Source of the DNA: Polynucleobacter sp. UB-Piko-W3
GTDB taxonomy: Bacteria; Pseudomonadota; Gammaproteobacteria; Burkholderiales; Burkholderiaceae
Reading direction: 5' to 3'
DNA: 64,000 nt
Assembly (NCBI RefSeq): GCF_018881635.1
Contig: NZ_JACVPY010000004.1
Coordinates: forward strand, 119,527 to 183,526
In this document: positions 38,479-47,143 of the stretch, one piece after another
Layout of the letters: every line of letters starts with the position of its first letter
Position numbering within the stretch: the first letter of the stretch is position 1
Notes under the pieces: model-generated
What the model was told of the DNA's origin: nothing
Database searches by the model: none
What the model saw: only the letters and a program-made list of their open reading frames with translations
Position numbers and translations under genes: made by a program

Positions 38479-38813
38479 TGAGGTAAGTCTTAAGCGTATA
38501 GTCGGTTAAATAGGAGATTAGACGGTTGGATAGTTTAAGAAGTCAGCAAAATCAGACTCAAATCCGAAAACCCTTACTCAAGGGTGTCTGGGCTATTCTC
38601 TCCATTTTTTCCAGCACATTTAAGAAGCCGTTGTCCTTCGGGGCCACGGCTTTTTTTCCAGGATTCATTAGCGTGCAGCACTTAGCATCAAGCCGCGCGC
38701 CGATGAATGGCTCGCTCGTCAGATCCAATCGGTTGCAAAACCAGGCGGAAATGAATGGTCGGGTCTTCTTAATCGTTAGTTCGTACTAATCCTCACGTGA
38801 AGGAGTAACACAC
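38479..38813 (+). other. intergenic region between nrdB and the histone-like gene
   Basis: This 335-base gap holds the nrdB terminator and then about 155 bases before the histone-like gene. A frame of 87 codons (38526-38789) runs through the terminator and matches no family I recognise, so I do not call it. GAAGGAG at 38801-38807 is the ribosome site of the next gene. I could not place a convincing promoter for that gene, though it must have one here. Confidence 0.6.
38626..38657 (+). terminator. Rho-independent terminator after nrdB
   Basis: AGCCGT (38626-38631) and ACGGCT (38646-38651) frame an inner CC-ttcg-GG tetraloop, followed by a run of seven Ts. It lies 148 bases after the nrdB stop. 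Confidence 0.85.
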
Positions 38814-39056
38814 ATGGCAACAAAGAAAAAACCTGCTGCAAAGAAACCAGCTGCTAAGAAAAAAGTAGCCGCTAAGAAGCGTCCAGCTGCTAAGAAAAAA
38901 GTAGCCGCTAAGAAGCGTCCAGCTGCTAAGAAGAAGCCAGCCGCTAAAAAGCGTCCAGCTGCTAAGAAGAAGCCAGCCGCTAAAAAAGCTGCTAAAAAGA
39001 AGCCAGCCGCTAAAAAGCGTCCAGCTGCTAAGAAGCGCGTAGCTAAAAAAAAGTAA
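38814..39056 (+). CDS. histone H1-like Lys/Ala/Pro-rich protein, frame-0 part
   Basis: The frame-0 product is 80 residues, almost only Lys, Ala, Pro, Arg and Val in PAAKK-type repeats, like the C-terminal domain of histone H1 and bacterial HctB/AlgP-type proteins. Such proteins bind DNA through charge. It ends ...RVAKKK at a TAA that directly follows A AAA AAG. The expected Burkholderiales C-terminus is present but in the -1 frame (39053-39181). The whole is therefore a frameshifted gene, a programmed frameshift, or an assembly error in an A8 run. GAAGGAG precedes the ATG. Confidence 0.85.
   Translation: MATKKKPAAKKPAAKKKVAAKKRPAAKKKVAAKKRPAAKKKPAAKKRPAAKKKPAAKKAAKKKPAAKKRPAAKKRVAKKK
38847..38990 (+). 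repeat. 36-base tandem repeats in the histone-like gene
   Basis: Two exact 36-base units (38847-38882 and 38883-38918, encoding PAAKKKVAAKKR) are followed by two variant units (38919-38954 and 38955-38990). Slippage or recombination here could alter length in steps of 12 residues without changing frame. Confidence 0.9.
39047..39053 (+). promoter_or_regulatory. candidate -1 ribosomal frameshift site (A AAA AAG)
   Basis: The heptamer A AAA AAG is in the phase required for a -1 slip: codons AAA (39048-39050) and AAG (39051-39053) are read in frame 0, and TAA follows at once. It is part of an A8 run (39045-39052). Downstream, GCGGGCT (39077-39083) and AGCCCGC (39096-39102) can form a 7-base stem, 23 bases after the heptamer. 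That is further than the usual 5-9 bases, and no strong upstream SD-like element is seen. Confidence 0.5.
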
Positions 39057-39181
39057 GTAAACCTGCTGCGAAGAAAGCGGGCTCTGCTGTAAAAAAGCCC
39101 GCGGTTAAGAAAGCTGCATCAGCGCCTAGTGCACTGAATCCTGCCGCTGCTTGGCCCTTCCCAACTGGCGCTCGTCCTTAA
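39053..39181 (+). other. C-terminal part of the histone-like protein in the -1 frame
   Basis: Read in the -1 frame, this stretch gives 42 residues without a stop: more Lys/Ala/Pro repeats (SKPAAKKAGSAVKKPAVKK), then LNPAAAWPFPTGARP and a TAA. From memory, that ending is typical of Burkholderiales histone-H1-like proteins, so it is clearly coding sequence. A slip at the heptamer would give a product of about 122 residues. It has no start codon or ribosome site of its own. Confidence 0.75.
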
Positions 39182-39212
39182 GTTTTAACTTTAGACGGGT
39201 GGTAAGTAGTTC

Positions 39213-39240
39213 AAAGGGGTCTCTATGAGACCCCTTTTTT
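39213..39240 (+). terminator. Rho-independent terminator after the histone-like gene
   Basis: AAAGGGGTCTC (39213-39223) and GAGACCCCTTT (39227-39237) form an 11-base stem with a TAT loop, continuing into a T-run to 39240. It lies beyond the -1-frame stop at 39179-39181, so the transcript covers the C-terminal part. It can also serve the convergent PfkB gene. Confidence 0.92.
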
Positions 39241-39279
39241 ATTGCCTAAAAAGCCCGGCTCGGGATAGTCTTGCGAAGC

Positions 39280-40239
39280 TCAGAGCCTGAATCCAAATGC
39301 TGACTTGAATTGCTCTGTAATCTGAGATTTGCTCAATTGGTGGTTTTGTGGACCTTGATGACTAATTTTGATTGAACCCATCAAGCTTGCTAGACGGCCC
39401 GTAGTTTCCCAATCCATGCCATTTTCAAGACCAAAAAGTAATCCTCCACGAAAAGCATCCCCGCACCCAGTAGGATCAATGATTTTTGCCGCTGGCACTG
39501 GTGGAATAGCAATGCATTTACCATCAGAGTAGATATCGGCACCTTCTGCGCCTTTGGTCACAATCAAGGCTTTCAGTCGTTCAGCGACTTTAGAAAGACT
39601 TAAGCCAGTTCTTTGGGCAAGCATTTCGCCCTCATAGTCATTGACAGCCAGGTAGCTTGCAATATCAACCAATTCAAGAAGCTCGGGACCATTAAACATG
39701 GGCAAGCCCTGGCCCGGATCAAAAACAAAAGGGATGTTGGCATTTGCTAATTGACGACAGTGCTCCCACATCCCCTGCCGACCGTCTGGTGCAACGATTC
39801 CGAATTTAGTAGCACCCTTGGCGTTTTTGCTACGCTCGCTAATCACTGCAGCAACTTGGTTTAAATGGGATTCATTCATGGCGCCCGGATGAAAGGCGGT
39901 AATTTGATTATTGGACTGATCGGTTGTAATCATCGCTTGCGCAGTAAATGCATGTTCAATTTGGCGAATATGGCTGACATCAATACTCAATTGCTTGAGT
40001 CGATCTAAGTAGGGCTTGGCATCCCCGCCGACGGTTGCCATGATGATCGGATCGCCACCTAAAAGGCTGAGGTTATAGGCGATATTGCCAGCACAACCAC
40101 CAAACTCTCGGCGCATTGTTGGTACCAAGAAGGCCACATTCAGAATATGAATCTGCTCAGGCAGGATTTGATCAGCAAATTTGCCTTCAAAGTTCATGAT
40201 GGTGTCGTAGGCGACAGAGCCGCAGATCAAGCTAGCCAT
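39280..40239 (-). CDS. PfkB/ribokinase-family carbohydrate (or adenosine) kinase
   Basis: This 319-residue kinase has FGGCAGNIAYNLSLLGGDPIIMATVGGD near residue 47 (sugar-binding lid region) and the catalytic anion-hole motif DPTGCGDAFRGG at about 250-261. VFDPGQGLP in the middle is seen in adenosine-kinase-like bacterial members. Whether the substrate is a sugar or a nucleoside cannot be told. It is the last gene of the aroQ-accB-accC-prmA set, 70 bases after the PrmA fusion. Confidence 0.85.
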   Translation of the reverse strand: MASLICGSVAYDTIMNFEGKFADQILPEQIHILNVAFLVPTMRREFGGCAGNIAYNLSLLGGDPIIMATVGGDAKPYLDRLKQLSIDVSHIRQIEHAFTAQAMITTDQSNNQITAFHPGAMNESHLNQVAAVISERSKNAKGATKFGIVAPDGRQGMWEHCRQLANANIPFVFDPGQGLPMFNGPELLELVDIASYLAVNDYEGEMLAQRTGLSLSKVAERLKALIVTKGAEGADIYSDGKCIAIPPVPAAKIIDPTGCGDAFRGGLLFGLENGMDWETTGRLASLMGSIKISHQGPQNHQLSKSQITEQFKSAFGFRL

Positions 40240-40309
40240 AAATTACTTTCTGTAAGAGATAAACAAGAATCAAGGTTAAGAATAAATAAAAAGCCCAATT
40301 GGGGACGTT

Positions 40310-41839
40310 TTAGGGGTAAACCACTTTCACCCGATAGCCAGCAGCATTCTGTGGCAATGGAATTGGTAGTTGAGCTTGGATTAACTCTCCGGAGGCGATT
40401 CCCAAGCGCAAAAAATCAAGGTGAGATTCTTGCCAAGCAATAGGTAACCATTCTTTTGGAGTAAAGCGGATTGATTTGATCTCAGATTCTTCTGCATCAG
40501 TGAGCGTAATTTCCAAATTAGGGGCTAAAACAGCAAGTGCAAGACGATTTTGTATTTCAACTTGCAGTATTGATTGATTTGCGTCGCTTTTAAGGCCCTC
40601 TCGGGCATTTTCGGGCGTTAGCGTGGCGGAAGTTATTTTCCATGCAGCAAAATCGCTTACGGGGCTATTTACGCATCCTAATGCGCCACATATTTTTTCA
40701 TCTATGGATTGCAAAATGGCAAAGGCGGTTACCGAAAAAGCATTTGATGTGCCATCAACACGCGGCGCTAACGCTGGCAGTAAAGAATTTCTAGAGAGGT
40801 GCTCACTAAAAACTACTAGCAGAGCAAAAAAGCTCGCTAGTAAAGCGAACTTCACCCCTCTTTTTTGCGCAGGTGCAGCAAAATAAGTTTTTTTACTACC
40901 CCCTTCATTTTTAGAGAGAGTTCCGTGTAGGCAAACCCAGCCATCATTCTCTTTCCAGACAGAGAGTTTGAGCCATTGACTGTAAGTGGCAATGACCTCA
41001 TCAGCTTGACGCGCCAGCACACCAGATAAAACAATTTGTCCACCTAGCCGTATTTTATTGACCAACGCTGGAGCAAGTACTTGAAGTGGGTTAGCCAAAA
41101 TATTAGCCATCACAATATCGTATTTTGTTTCTGCTGCAAGCTCTGGAGCATTGTCATTTGGTAAAACAAACTCAATTTCGGTATTGTTGATTTGGGCATT
41201 ACTTCGAGCCGCAACCATCGCCTGAGGATCGATATCGGTGCCTACTACGGGATTGCAACCCAGTTTTGCCGCTGCAATGGCGAGAATGCCCGAGCCGCAA
41301 CCGTAATCGAGCAAACTCTGATTTTTTAGATTGGCATACTCTTCTAGCCACAACAAACATAAGTGGGTGGTAGGGTGGCTACCTGTACCAAAAGCTAAGC
41401 CTGGATCAACCGCCAAACAGATTGCATTTGGATCGGCGGGGGCATCATGCCAGGATGGAACAACCCAAATACGTTTGCCAATGGGAATGGGTGCAAACTG
41501 ACTTTGGGTAAGTCTTACCCAATCTTGCTCTTCAACAATTTTTTCTTGGGGGGCTGACAACTTAAAACCAGACTCTTTTAAAGAAGCAAGTAATTCAGGG
41601 ATAAATTGCGCGCTAGCTGAAGCATCAAGCGCTGGGTTAAAAAGAGCGGTTACTGAAGATCTATCCCAGGCCTGCACCTCTGGTGAAAGACCAGGTTCTC
41701 CGTAAAGTGGGTTCTCATCATAGCCGCCAGCTGCATCATCTTCTACGGTGACGGATAGCGCCCCTAACTCCAAGAGCGCATCACCTAATGGTTCTGCTGT
41801 TTCAGCAACTACCGTGAAGACCAGTTCACGATAAGACAT
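40310..41839 (-). CDS. prmA: ribosomal protein L11 methyltransferase fused to a DUF3426 domain
   Basis: PrmA trimethylates ribosomal protein L11. Residues 1-308 are a complete PrmA with the SAM motif LLDYGCGSGILA (176-187) and NILANPL. The protein continues to 509 residues: a lysine-rich link, one membrane segment (about 330-346) and a DUF3426 domain (about 370-505; CGALGCVNSPVSDFAAWKI). In relatives a separate gene after prmA encodes an N-terminal zinc ribbon, a membrane helix and DUF3426. Here the ribbon is missing and the rest is joined in frame. L11 methylation would then occur at the inner membrane, if the fusion is not processed. Confidence 0.88.
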   Translation of the reverse strand: MSYRELVFTVVAETAEPLGDALLELGALSVTVEDDAAGGYDENPLYGEPGLSPEVQAWDRSSVTALFNPALDASASAQFIPELLASLKESGFKLSAPQEKIVEEQDWVRLTQSQFAPIPIGKRIWVVPSWHDAPADPNAICLAVDPGLAFGTGSHPTTHLCLLWLEEYANLKNQSLLDYGCGSGILAIAAAKLGCNPVVGTDIDPQAMVAARSNAQINNTEIEFVLPNDNAPELAAETKYDIVMANILANPLQVLAPALVNKIRLGGQIVLSGVLARQADEVIATYSQWLKLSVWKENDGWVCLHGTLSKNEGGSKKTYFAAPAQKRGVKFALLASFFALLVVFSEHLSRNSLLPALAPRVDGTSNAFSVTAFAILQSIDEKICGALGCVNSPVSDFAAWKITSATLTPENAREGLKSDANQSILQVEIQNRLALAVLAPNLEITLTDAEESEIKSIRFTPKEWLPIAWQESHLDFLRLGIASGELIQAQLPIPLPQNAAGYRVKVVYP

Positions 41840-41855
41840 AAGGCACTCGCATCAG

Positions 41856-43220
41856 TTAAGATTTACCGCGGCTTGCGGCTTGTTCTTCTAAGCGATGCTC
41901 CAGGTAGTGAATGCTAGTACCACCTTCCATGAAGTTGGGGTCCAGCATTAATTCGCGGTGCAAGGGTACGTTCGTGGTGATGCCATCAATCACCATTTCA
42001 GAGAGGGCAATTTGCATACGGCGGATCGCCTGTTCACGAGTATTGCCATAAGCAATCAATTTGCCAATCATCGAGTCATAGTTTGAAGGAACAACATATC
42101 CACTATAGGCATGAGAATCTACTCGAATACCTGGACCGCCTGGCATATGGAAAGAGCCAATTTTGCCTGGGCTAGGCGTGAACTTGAACGGATCTTCTGC
42201 GTTCAAACGACATTCGATTGCATGGCCACGGAACACGATATCTTTTTGCCGATAACTTAACTTCAGGCCAGCAGCAATTCGAATCTGTTCTTGAACAATA
42301 TCTACGCCAGTAATCATTTCAGTGACGGGGTGCTCAACTTGAACGCGGGTATTCATCTCGATAAAGAAGAATTCGCCATCCTCATAAAGGAACTCAAACG
42401 TGCCTGCGCCACGATAACCCATTTTTCGACAGGCTTCTGCACAGCGTTCACCAACTTTAGCGATCAAGCGACGATCAATACCTGGGGCAGGAGCCTCTTC
42501 TATTACTTTTTGATGGCGGCGCTGCATAGAGCAATCACGTTCACCCAACCAAATTGCATTGCCATGGGTATCAGCCAAAACCTGAATCTCAACGTGGCGA
42601 GGTTTTTCTAAAAACTTCTCCATATAGACTTCTGGATTTCCAAAAGCACGGCCCGCTTCTTCTCGCGTCATATTGACAGCATTGAGGAGGGCCGCTTCGG
42701 TATGAACAACACGCATACCACGACCACCACCACCACCAGCAGCTTTAATGATGACTGGATAGCCTACTCTCTTGGCAGTAGCAAGAATTTCTTTAGGGTT
42801 GTCTGGTAATGCACCTTCGGATCCAGGAACACAAGGAACACCTGCTTTAATCATCGCGCGTTTAGCGGAGACCTTATCGCCCATTAGGCGGATTGTTTCC
42901 GCTTTTGGCCCAATGAAGGCAAAGCCAGATTTCTCAACGCGCTCAGCAAAGTCAGCGTTCTCAGAGAGGAAACCGTAACCTGGGTGAATGGCTTCGGCAT
43001 CAGTTACTTCAGCCGCAGAAATAATTGCCGGCATATTGAGATAACTCTGCGGCGAGGGGGCTGGTCCAATACAAACGGCCTCATCAGCCAACTTCACGTA
43101 CTTTGCTTCTTTATCTGCCGTGGAGTAGACCACTACAGTTTTAATTCCCAACTCACGGCATGCGCGTTGGATACGGAGAGCAATTTCTCCCCGATTGGCA
43201 ATCAGAATCTTATCGAACAT
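41856..43220 (-). CDS. accC: acetyl-CoA carboxylase, biotin carboxylase subunit
   Basis: AccC carboxylates the biotin on AccB with ATP and bicarbonate, the first half of malonyl-CoA formation. The 454-residue protein has [13 protein letters not shown] at the N-terminus, the ATP-grasp glycine loop [32 protein letters not shown] and [14 protein letters not shown]. All are intact and the length is standard. It follows accB in the usual order with a 49-base gap. Confidence 0.97.
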   Translation of the reverse strand: MFDKILIANRGEIALRIQRACRELGIKTVVVYSTADKEAKYVKLADEAVCIGPAPSPQSYLNMPAIISAAEVTDAEAIHPGYGFLSENADFAERVEKSGFAFIGPKAETIRLMGDKVSAKRAMIKAGVPCVPGSEGALPDNPKEILATAKRVGYPVIIKAAGGGGGRGMRVVHTEAALLNAVNMTREEAGRAFGNPEVYMEKFLEKPRHVEIQVLADTHGNAIWLGERDCSMQRRHQKVIEEAPAPGIDRRLIAKVGERCAEACRKMGYRGAGTFEFLYEDGEFFFIEMNTRVQVEHPVTEMITGVDIVQEQIRIAAGLKLSYRQKDIVFRGHAIECRLNAEDPFKFTPSPGKIGSFHMPGGPGIRVDSHAYSGYVVPSNYDSMIGKLIAYGNTREQAIRRMQIALSEMVIDGITTNVPLHRELMLDPNFMEGGTSIHYLEHRLEEQAASRGKS

Positions 43221-43269
43221 GGCTGCTCTGAGTTAGGTAAAAATGGTTTGGTAGGGGGAGCTTAAAAGA

Positions 43270-43737
43270 TTAAGCAATGATGAATAGCGGTTGGTCAAAT
43301 TCAACTCCTTGACCGTTTTCACACAAAATCTCTTTCACGACACCTGCGTATTCTGACTCAATCTCATTGAGTAATTTCATCGCTTCAATGATGCAAAGTG
43401 TTTGGCCTACTTTTACCGTATCGCCAATGCTGACAAAATTTGGAGATTCTGGATTTGGGGCACGATAGAAAGTGCCCACCATTGGGGAGCGAGCAACAGA
43501 GCCAGATTCAGCAGCAGGTGTCTCAGCAATCGGAGTAGAGGCTGGCGCAGGTGCTACAACAGGCGCAGCTTGCGGAGCTGGAGCGGGTGCTGGATTTGCA
43601 TGGACTATTTGGCCAGCAGGGGCCGCAGAGCCAGAGTTAACGATACGGACACGGTCTTCACCTTCATTAACTTCTAACTCAGAAATGCCCGACTCAGAAA
43701 CGAGGTCGATTAAGGTTTTTAGTTTTCTCAGATCCAT
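43270..43737 (-). CDS. accB: acetyl-CoA carboxylase, biotin carboxyl carrier protein
   Basis: AccB carries the biotin that shuttles carboxyl groups. The 155-residue protein has a folded N-terminal part (1-40), a flexible Pro/Ala linker (about 47-78) and the biotinyl domain ending ...FDQPLFIIA. The modified Lys is Lys121 in EAMKLLNE, the conserved biotinylation site. It lies between aroQ and accC, and the three are likely one transcript. Confidence 0.96.
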   Translation of the reverse strand: MDLRKLKTLIDLVSESGISELEVNEGEDRVRIVNSGSAAPAGQIVHANPAPAPAPQAAPVVAPAPASTPIAETPAAESGSVARSPMVGTFYRAPNPESPNFVSIGDTVKVGQTLCIIEAMKLLNEIESEYAGVVKEILCENGQGVEFDQPLFIIA

Positions 43738-43773
43738 AGGAGTACTTCCTCTCTTGTAATACTTTAAATAGAC

Positions 43774-44223
43774 TTATTTTTGCGAATGGGCTATCGCCGC
43801 TTGCAGTGCCAATTCATAACCAATTGCGCCAAGACCACAAATCACCCCAGTAGCGATATCAGATAAATAGGAATGTTTACGGAACTCTTCGCGCTGATGA
43901 ATATTAGATAGATGGATTTCTATAAAGGGGATAGCCACCCCAGCTAAAACATCTCGTAAGGCAACGCTAGTATGGGTAAATGCGCCCGGGTTGATGATGA
44001 TGAAATTCACCCCATCTTGTTTCGCTTTTTGAATGCGGTCAATTAACTCGCCTTCATGGTTACTCTGGTAGGTGCTCAGGTCTACAGATTGAGCTTGAGC
44101 CTGATCTTCCAGCTTTTGATGAATTTCTTTGAGGGTGGTTGTCCCATAAACCCCTGGTTCACGAGTGCCTAGTAGATTAAGGTTTGGACCCTGAATTACG
44201 AGAATTGAAGCTTTTTTCGACAT
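43774..44223 (-). CDS. aroQ: type II 3-dehydroquinate dehydratase
   Basis: AroQ converts 3-dehydroquinate to 3-dehydroshikimate in the aromatic pathway. The 149-residue protein has [19 protein letters not shown] at the start, the [10 protein letters not shown] segment, [17 protein letters not shown] and the [14 protein letters not shown] motif. All belong to the type II (dodecameric) family. It is the first gene of the accBC-prmA run. Confidence 0.96.
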   Translation of the reverse strand: MSKKASILVIQGPNLNLLGTREPGVYGTTTLKEIHQKLEDQAQAQSVDLSTYQSNHEGELIDRIQKAKQDGVNFIIINPGAFTHTSVALRDVLAGVAIPFIEIHLSNIHQREEFRKHSYLSDIATGVICGLGAIGYELALQAAIAHSQK

Positions 44224-44278
44224 AGATCCCTGTTTTTAGAGGCAGTTTGATGTTCATTGCATCGAATGCTATGGAAGG

Positions 44279-44284
44279 AGTATA
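44279..44284 (-). promoter_or_regulatory. possible -10 element of the aroQ-accBC transcript
   Basis: On the minus strand this reads TATACT, about 56 bases before the aroQ ATG. The -35 region 17-18 bases upstream is only T-rich, so this is a weak proposal. The rest of the 191-base gap (44224-44414) shows nothing further that I can support. Confidence 0.3.
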
Positions 44285-44414
44285 CCTTCTCAAGATTCTG
44301 AAAAAAGAGACTTCGATGATTTTTGGGGTGTGATTTTGAGGCTAAATACCCTAATTGCCTTGTTTTTGAGCAATAAAAAGGTCAATCTGAATCTAGAAAA
44401 ATCAGTATCAGTCT

Positions 44415-44942
44415 CTATAAAGCATCTTTAATTACTTTTCTGAGCTCTTCTTCGCTTATCTTACCTAATTTTGTATATGTTGCCTTACCCTTAGGATTAA
44501 TAATCACGGTGTAAGGAAGGGCGCCCTGGGTATTGCCCATTTGCTTGGAAAGATTGCTGCCCTCTAGACCACCAATCACAATCGGATAGGAGACGGGGGT
44601 ACTTTTCAGAAATTCGCGAATATTAGAGGGTGAATCGATGCCGATACCGACAAATAAGACATTTTGTTGTAAAAACTCTTGCGAAAGCAGGTCCAAAGTG
44701 GGCATTTCTTCAATGCAAGGGGGGCACCAGGAGGCCCAAAAGTTCACAACTAGTACTTTTCCCTGCCATTGGGCTGGATTGATAGATTTTCCATCTGGAG
44801 TTTGCCAAGGATTAGCAAAAAAAGCTTTTACAGAGGGTTCGCTAGCTAAGCCAGTTTTCGAAATCCATTGCGAAGTGAGCACGCCTCCCAGCAGCGCCAA
44901 AAGACTAATTCCGCAGATAGTCAGTAATTGTCTTCGGTTCAT
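44415..44942 (-). CDS. TlpA-like thiol:disulfide oxidoreductase
   Basis: The 175-residue protein has an N-terminal membrane anchor or signal (about 7-27) and a thioredoxin-like domain facing the periplasm. The active site is WCPPC with Cys73 and Cys76, and the cis-proline is in GALPYTVII. TlpA/ResA-type proteins reduce disulfides, for example in apocytochrome c or CuA sites, but the partner is unknown. It is divergent from mpl, with 26 bases between starts. Confidence 0.88.
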   Translation of the reverse strand: MNRRQLLTICGISLLALLGGVLTSQWISKTGLASEPSVKAFFANPWQTPDGKSINPAQWQGKVLVVNFWASWCPPCIEEMPTLDLLSQEFLQQNVLFVGIGIDSPSNIREFLKSTPVSYPIVIGGLEGSNLSKQMGNTQGALPYTVIINPKGKATYTKLGKISEEELRKVIKDAL

Positions 44943-44968
44943 TGCTACTCCTTCGCTAAAATTCGTAG

Positions 44969-46366
44969 ATGCATATACATATCTTGGGCATCTGCGGCAC
45001 TTTCATGGGCGGCATTGCCGCAATCGCTCGGCAAGCCGGACATCGTGTAACTGGTTGTGATGCTAACGTGTATCCGCCAATGAGTACACAACTTGAGGCT
45101 CAGGGTATCAAACTGATTGAGGGCTTTTCACCAGATCAATTATTGCAGTTTGAGACGATGCCTGATTTATTTGTGATCGGCAATGTAGTTTCTCGCGGTA
45201 ATCCCTTGATGGAGGCCATTTTGAACCAAGGACTTCCTTATATTTCTGGTCCGCAGTGGCTTGGCGAGCAAGTTTTATATGGCAGGCATGTTTTGGCGGT
45301 TGCCGGAACGCATGGTAAAACAACAACATCAGCCATGCTTACATGGATCTTAGAATTTAATGGTTACAAACCAGGTTATTTGATTGGTGGTGTGCCTCTC
45401 AATTTCACCGTATCTGCACGCTTAGGAGAAAGTAAATATTTTGTCATCGAGGCTGATGAATACGACACTGCTTTTTTTGATAAGCGCAGCAAGTTTGTGC
45501 ACTACAGGCCACGCACTGCTTTGTTAAATAATTTGGAATTTGATCATGCCGATATTTTTGCTGATCTAGCGGCCATTGAAACCCAGTTTCACCATTTAGT
45601 TCGGACCGTTGCGAGTGATGGTTTGTTGGTGGTGAATGGCGAGGAGCCCGCCTTAGCAAGCGTGATTACTCGGGGCTCTTGGGCGCCTGTAGAGCATTTT
45701 GGTCATGAGTCTAACAACGAGTGGTCATTCATTTCTCAAGAGGGCGATGGATTTATTGTGCGCAAATCTGGCAAAGAGGTGGCTACCGTAAAGTGGGCTG
45801 TAGATTCTGGGGTGATGGGTCGACATAATCAACTCAATGCTCTTGCAGCAATTGCATCAGCAAATCATATCGGCATTTCCCCAGCGGATTCCGCACGCGC
45901 TTTGGCGGAGTTTAAAAATGTCAAACGACGTCTTGAAACAATCGGTAGTGCAAATGACATTACCGTCTATGACGATTTTGCCCATCATCCAACTGCGATT
46001 ACGACAACTGTGGATGGTTTGCGTCGTCGTGTTGGCAAAGCCCGTATCTTGGCGGTATTAGAGCCTCGCTCTAATACGATGAAGCTTGGTGTGATGAAAG
46101 CGCAGCTTCCTGGCAGCTTAGAACAAGCCGATCAAGTTTTTGCCTATGGTGCTAACGCTGGTAAGGAGTCTTTAGGTTGGGATTTGGCCCAAGTGTTATC
46201 GCCACTCAATACAAAAGAGCAGTGTAAGGCGCACGCTTTTGATGATCTGGACTCCTTAGTGAGTGCCATCGCAAAAGAGGCGAAGCCTGGAGATCATATT
46301 CTGGTGATGAGTAACGGTGGGTTTGGTGGCGTACACCAAAAAATATTAAAAGCGATTAGCGCTTAA
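44969..46366 (+). CDS. mpl: UDP-MurNAc:L-Ala-gamma-D-Glu-meso-DAP ligase
   Basis: Mpl joins the recycled tripeptide to UDP-MurNAc and so returns peptidoglycan fragments to synthesis. The 465-residue protein begins [15 protein letters not shown], which distinguishes Mpl from MurC, and has the ATP loop GTHGKTT (113-119) and DDFAHHPTA in the C-terminal domain. It complements the ampD-type amidase elsewhere in the window: both act in muropeptide recycling, but they are not adjacent. Confidence 0.95.
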   Translation: MHIHILGICGTFMGGIAAIARQAGHRVTGCDANVYPPMSTQLEAQGIKLIEGFSPDQLLQFETMPDLFVIGNVVSRGNPLMEAILNQGLPYISGPQWLGEQVLYGRHVLAVAGTHGKTTTSAMLTWILEFNGYKPGYLIGGVPLNFTVSARLGESKYFVIEADEYDTAFFDKRSKFVHYRPRTALLNNLEFDHADIFADLAAIETQFHHLVRTVASDGLLVVNGEEPALASVITRGSWAPVEHFGHESNNEWSFISQEGDGFIVRKSGKEVATVKWAVDSGVMGRHNQLNALAAIASANHIGISPADSARALAEFKNVKRRLETIGSANDITVYDDFAHHPTAITTTVDGLRRRVGKARILAVLEPRSNTMKLGVMKAQLPGSLEQADQVFAYGANAGKESLGWDLAQVLSPLNTKEQCKAHAFDDLDSLVSAIAKEAKPGDHILVMSNGGFGGVHQKILKAISA

Positions 46367-46406
46367 TCGGCACAATCAAAGTAAATCAAAATACAGAGAG
46401 CTAACA

Positions 46407-47141
46407 ATGGGTGACAGATTAAAAAATAAGGTAGCAATCATTACAGGCGCGGCAAAAGGAATTGGTTTTGCTACGGTGCAACGCTTTGCACAAGAAGGTG
46501 CAATCGTGATCATGGCGGATATGAATCTAGAGGCTGCAAAAGGCGCTGCTGCACAAATCCCGAATGCAGAAGCTTATGCCATGAATGTGACCGATCGGGC
46601 CAGCATTCAGGCGGCAGTAGATCAAGTGATGCAAAAACATGGTCGTATCGATATCTTGATTAACAACGCTGGTATTACGCAAGATGCCCGCTTGGTGAAG
46701 ATGACAGAAGCGCAATTTGATGCGGTAATTGATGTCAATCTCAAGGGCGTATTTAATTGCACGCAGTTAATTGTTCCCCATATGTTGGAAACTAAATCAG
46801 GGGCGATTGTCAATGCGTCTAGTGTTGTTGGTATTTACGGTAACTTTGGTCAAACGAATTACTCGGCTACTAAATTTGGCGTAATTGGTTTTACCAAGAC
46901 TTGGGCTCGCGAGCTCGGCCCTAAAGGGGTTCGGGTGAATGCGATTTGTCCTGGATTTATTGCAACTGAGATGGTTAAAGCGATGCCAGAAAATATTTTG
47001 CAGGATATCGAGAGGCGCAGTTGGCTTGGGCGCCTTGGTACTCCGGAGGAAATAGCAAATGTGTATTTATTTTTAGCTAGCAATGAGGCCAGCTATATCA
47101 ATGGAGTTGCTTTAGAGGCTAGTGGCGGAATCTCACTCTAA
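46407..47141 (+). CDS. SDR-family oxidoreductase (FabG-like)
   Basis: The 244-residue protein is a classical short-chain dehydrogenase. The NAD(P)-binding GAAKGIG is at 14-20, NNAG at about 86-89, and the catalytic set is Ser139, Tyr152 and Lys156. [15 protein letters not shown] and GGISL at the end fit FabG (3-oxoacyl-ACP reductase) or acetoacetyl-CoA reductase. It is not in a fatty-acid cluster, so it is probably a FabG paralog. It is followed 2 bases later by the ribonuclease gene. Confidence 0.88.
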   Translation: MGDRLKNKVAIITGAAKGIGFATVQRFAQEGAIVIMADMNLEAAKGAAAQIPNAEAYAMNVTDRASIQAAVDQVMQKHGRIDILINNAGITQDARLVKMTEAQFDAVIDVNLKGVFNCTQLIVPHMLETKSGAIVNASSVVGIYGNFGQTNYSATKFGVIGFTKTWARELGPKGVRVNAICPGFIATEMVKAMPENILQDIERRSWLGRLGTPEEIANVYLFLASNEASYINGVALEASGGISL

Positions 47142-47143
47142 GC

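Noticed and set aside
38526..38789. 87-codon frame after nrdB
   Set aside because: It runs through a clear terminator hairpin, has no ribosome site or recognisable domain, and looks like chance.
38847..38990. CRISPR-like array
   Set aside because: The repeats are contiguous 36-base coding units without spacers, inside the Lys/Ala/Pro-rich gene.
46407..47141. Calling the SDR gene fabG of the main fatty-acid pathway
   Set aside because: It is not next to fabD, acpP or fabF, so it is probably a paralog; only the SDR family is certain.
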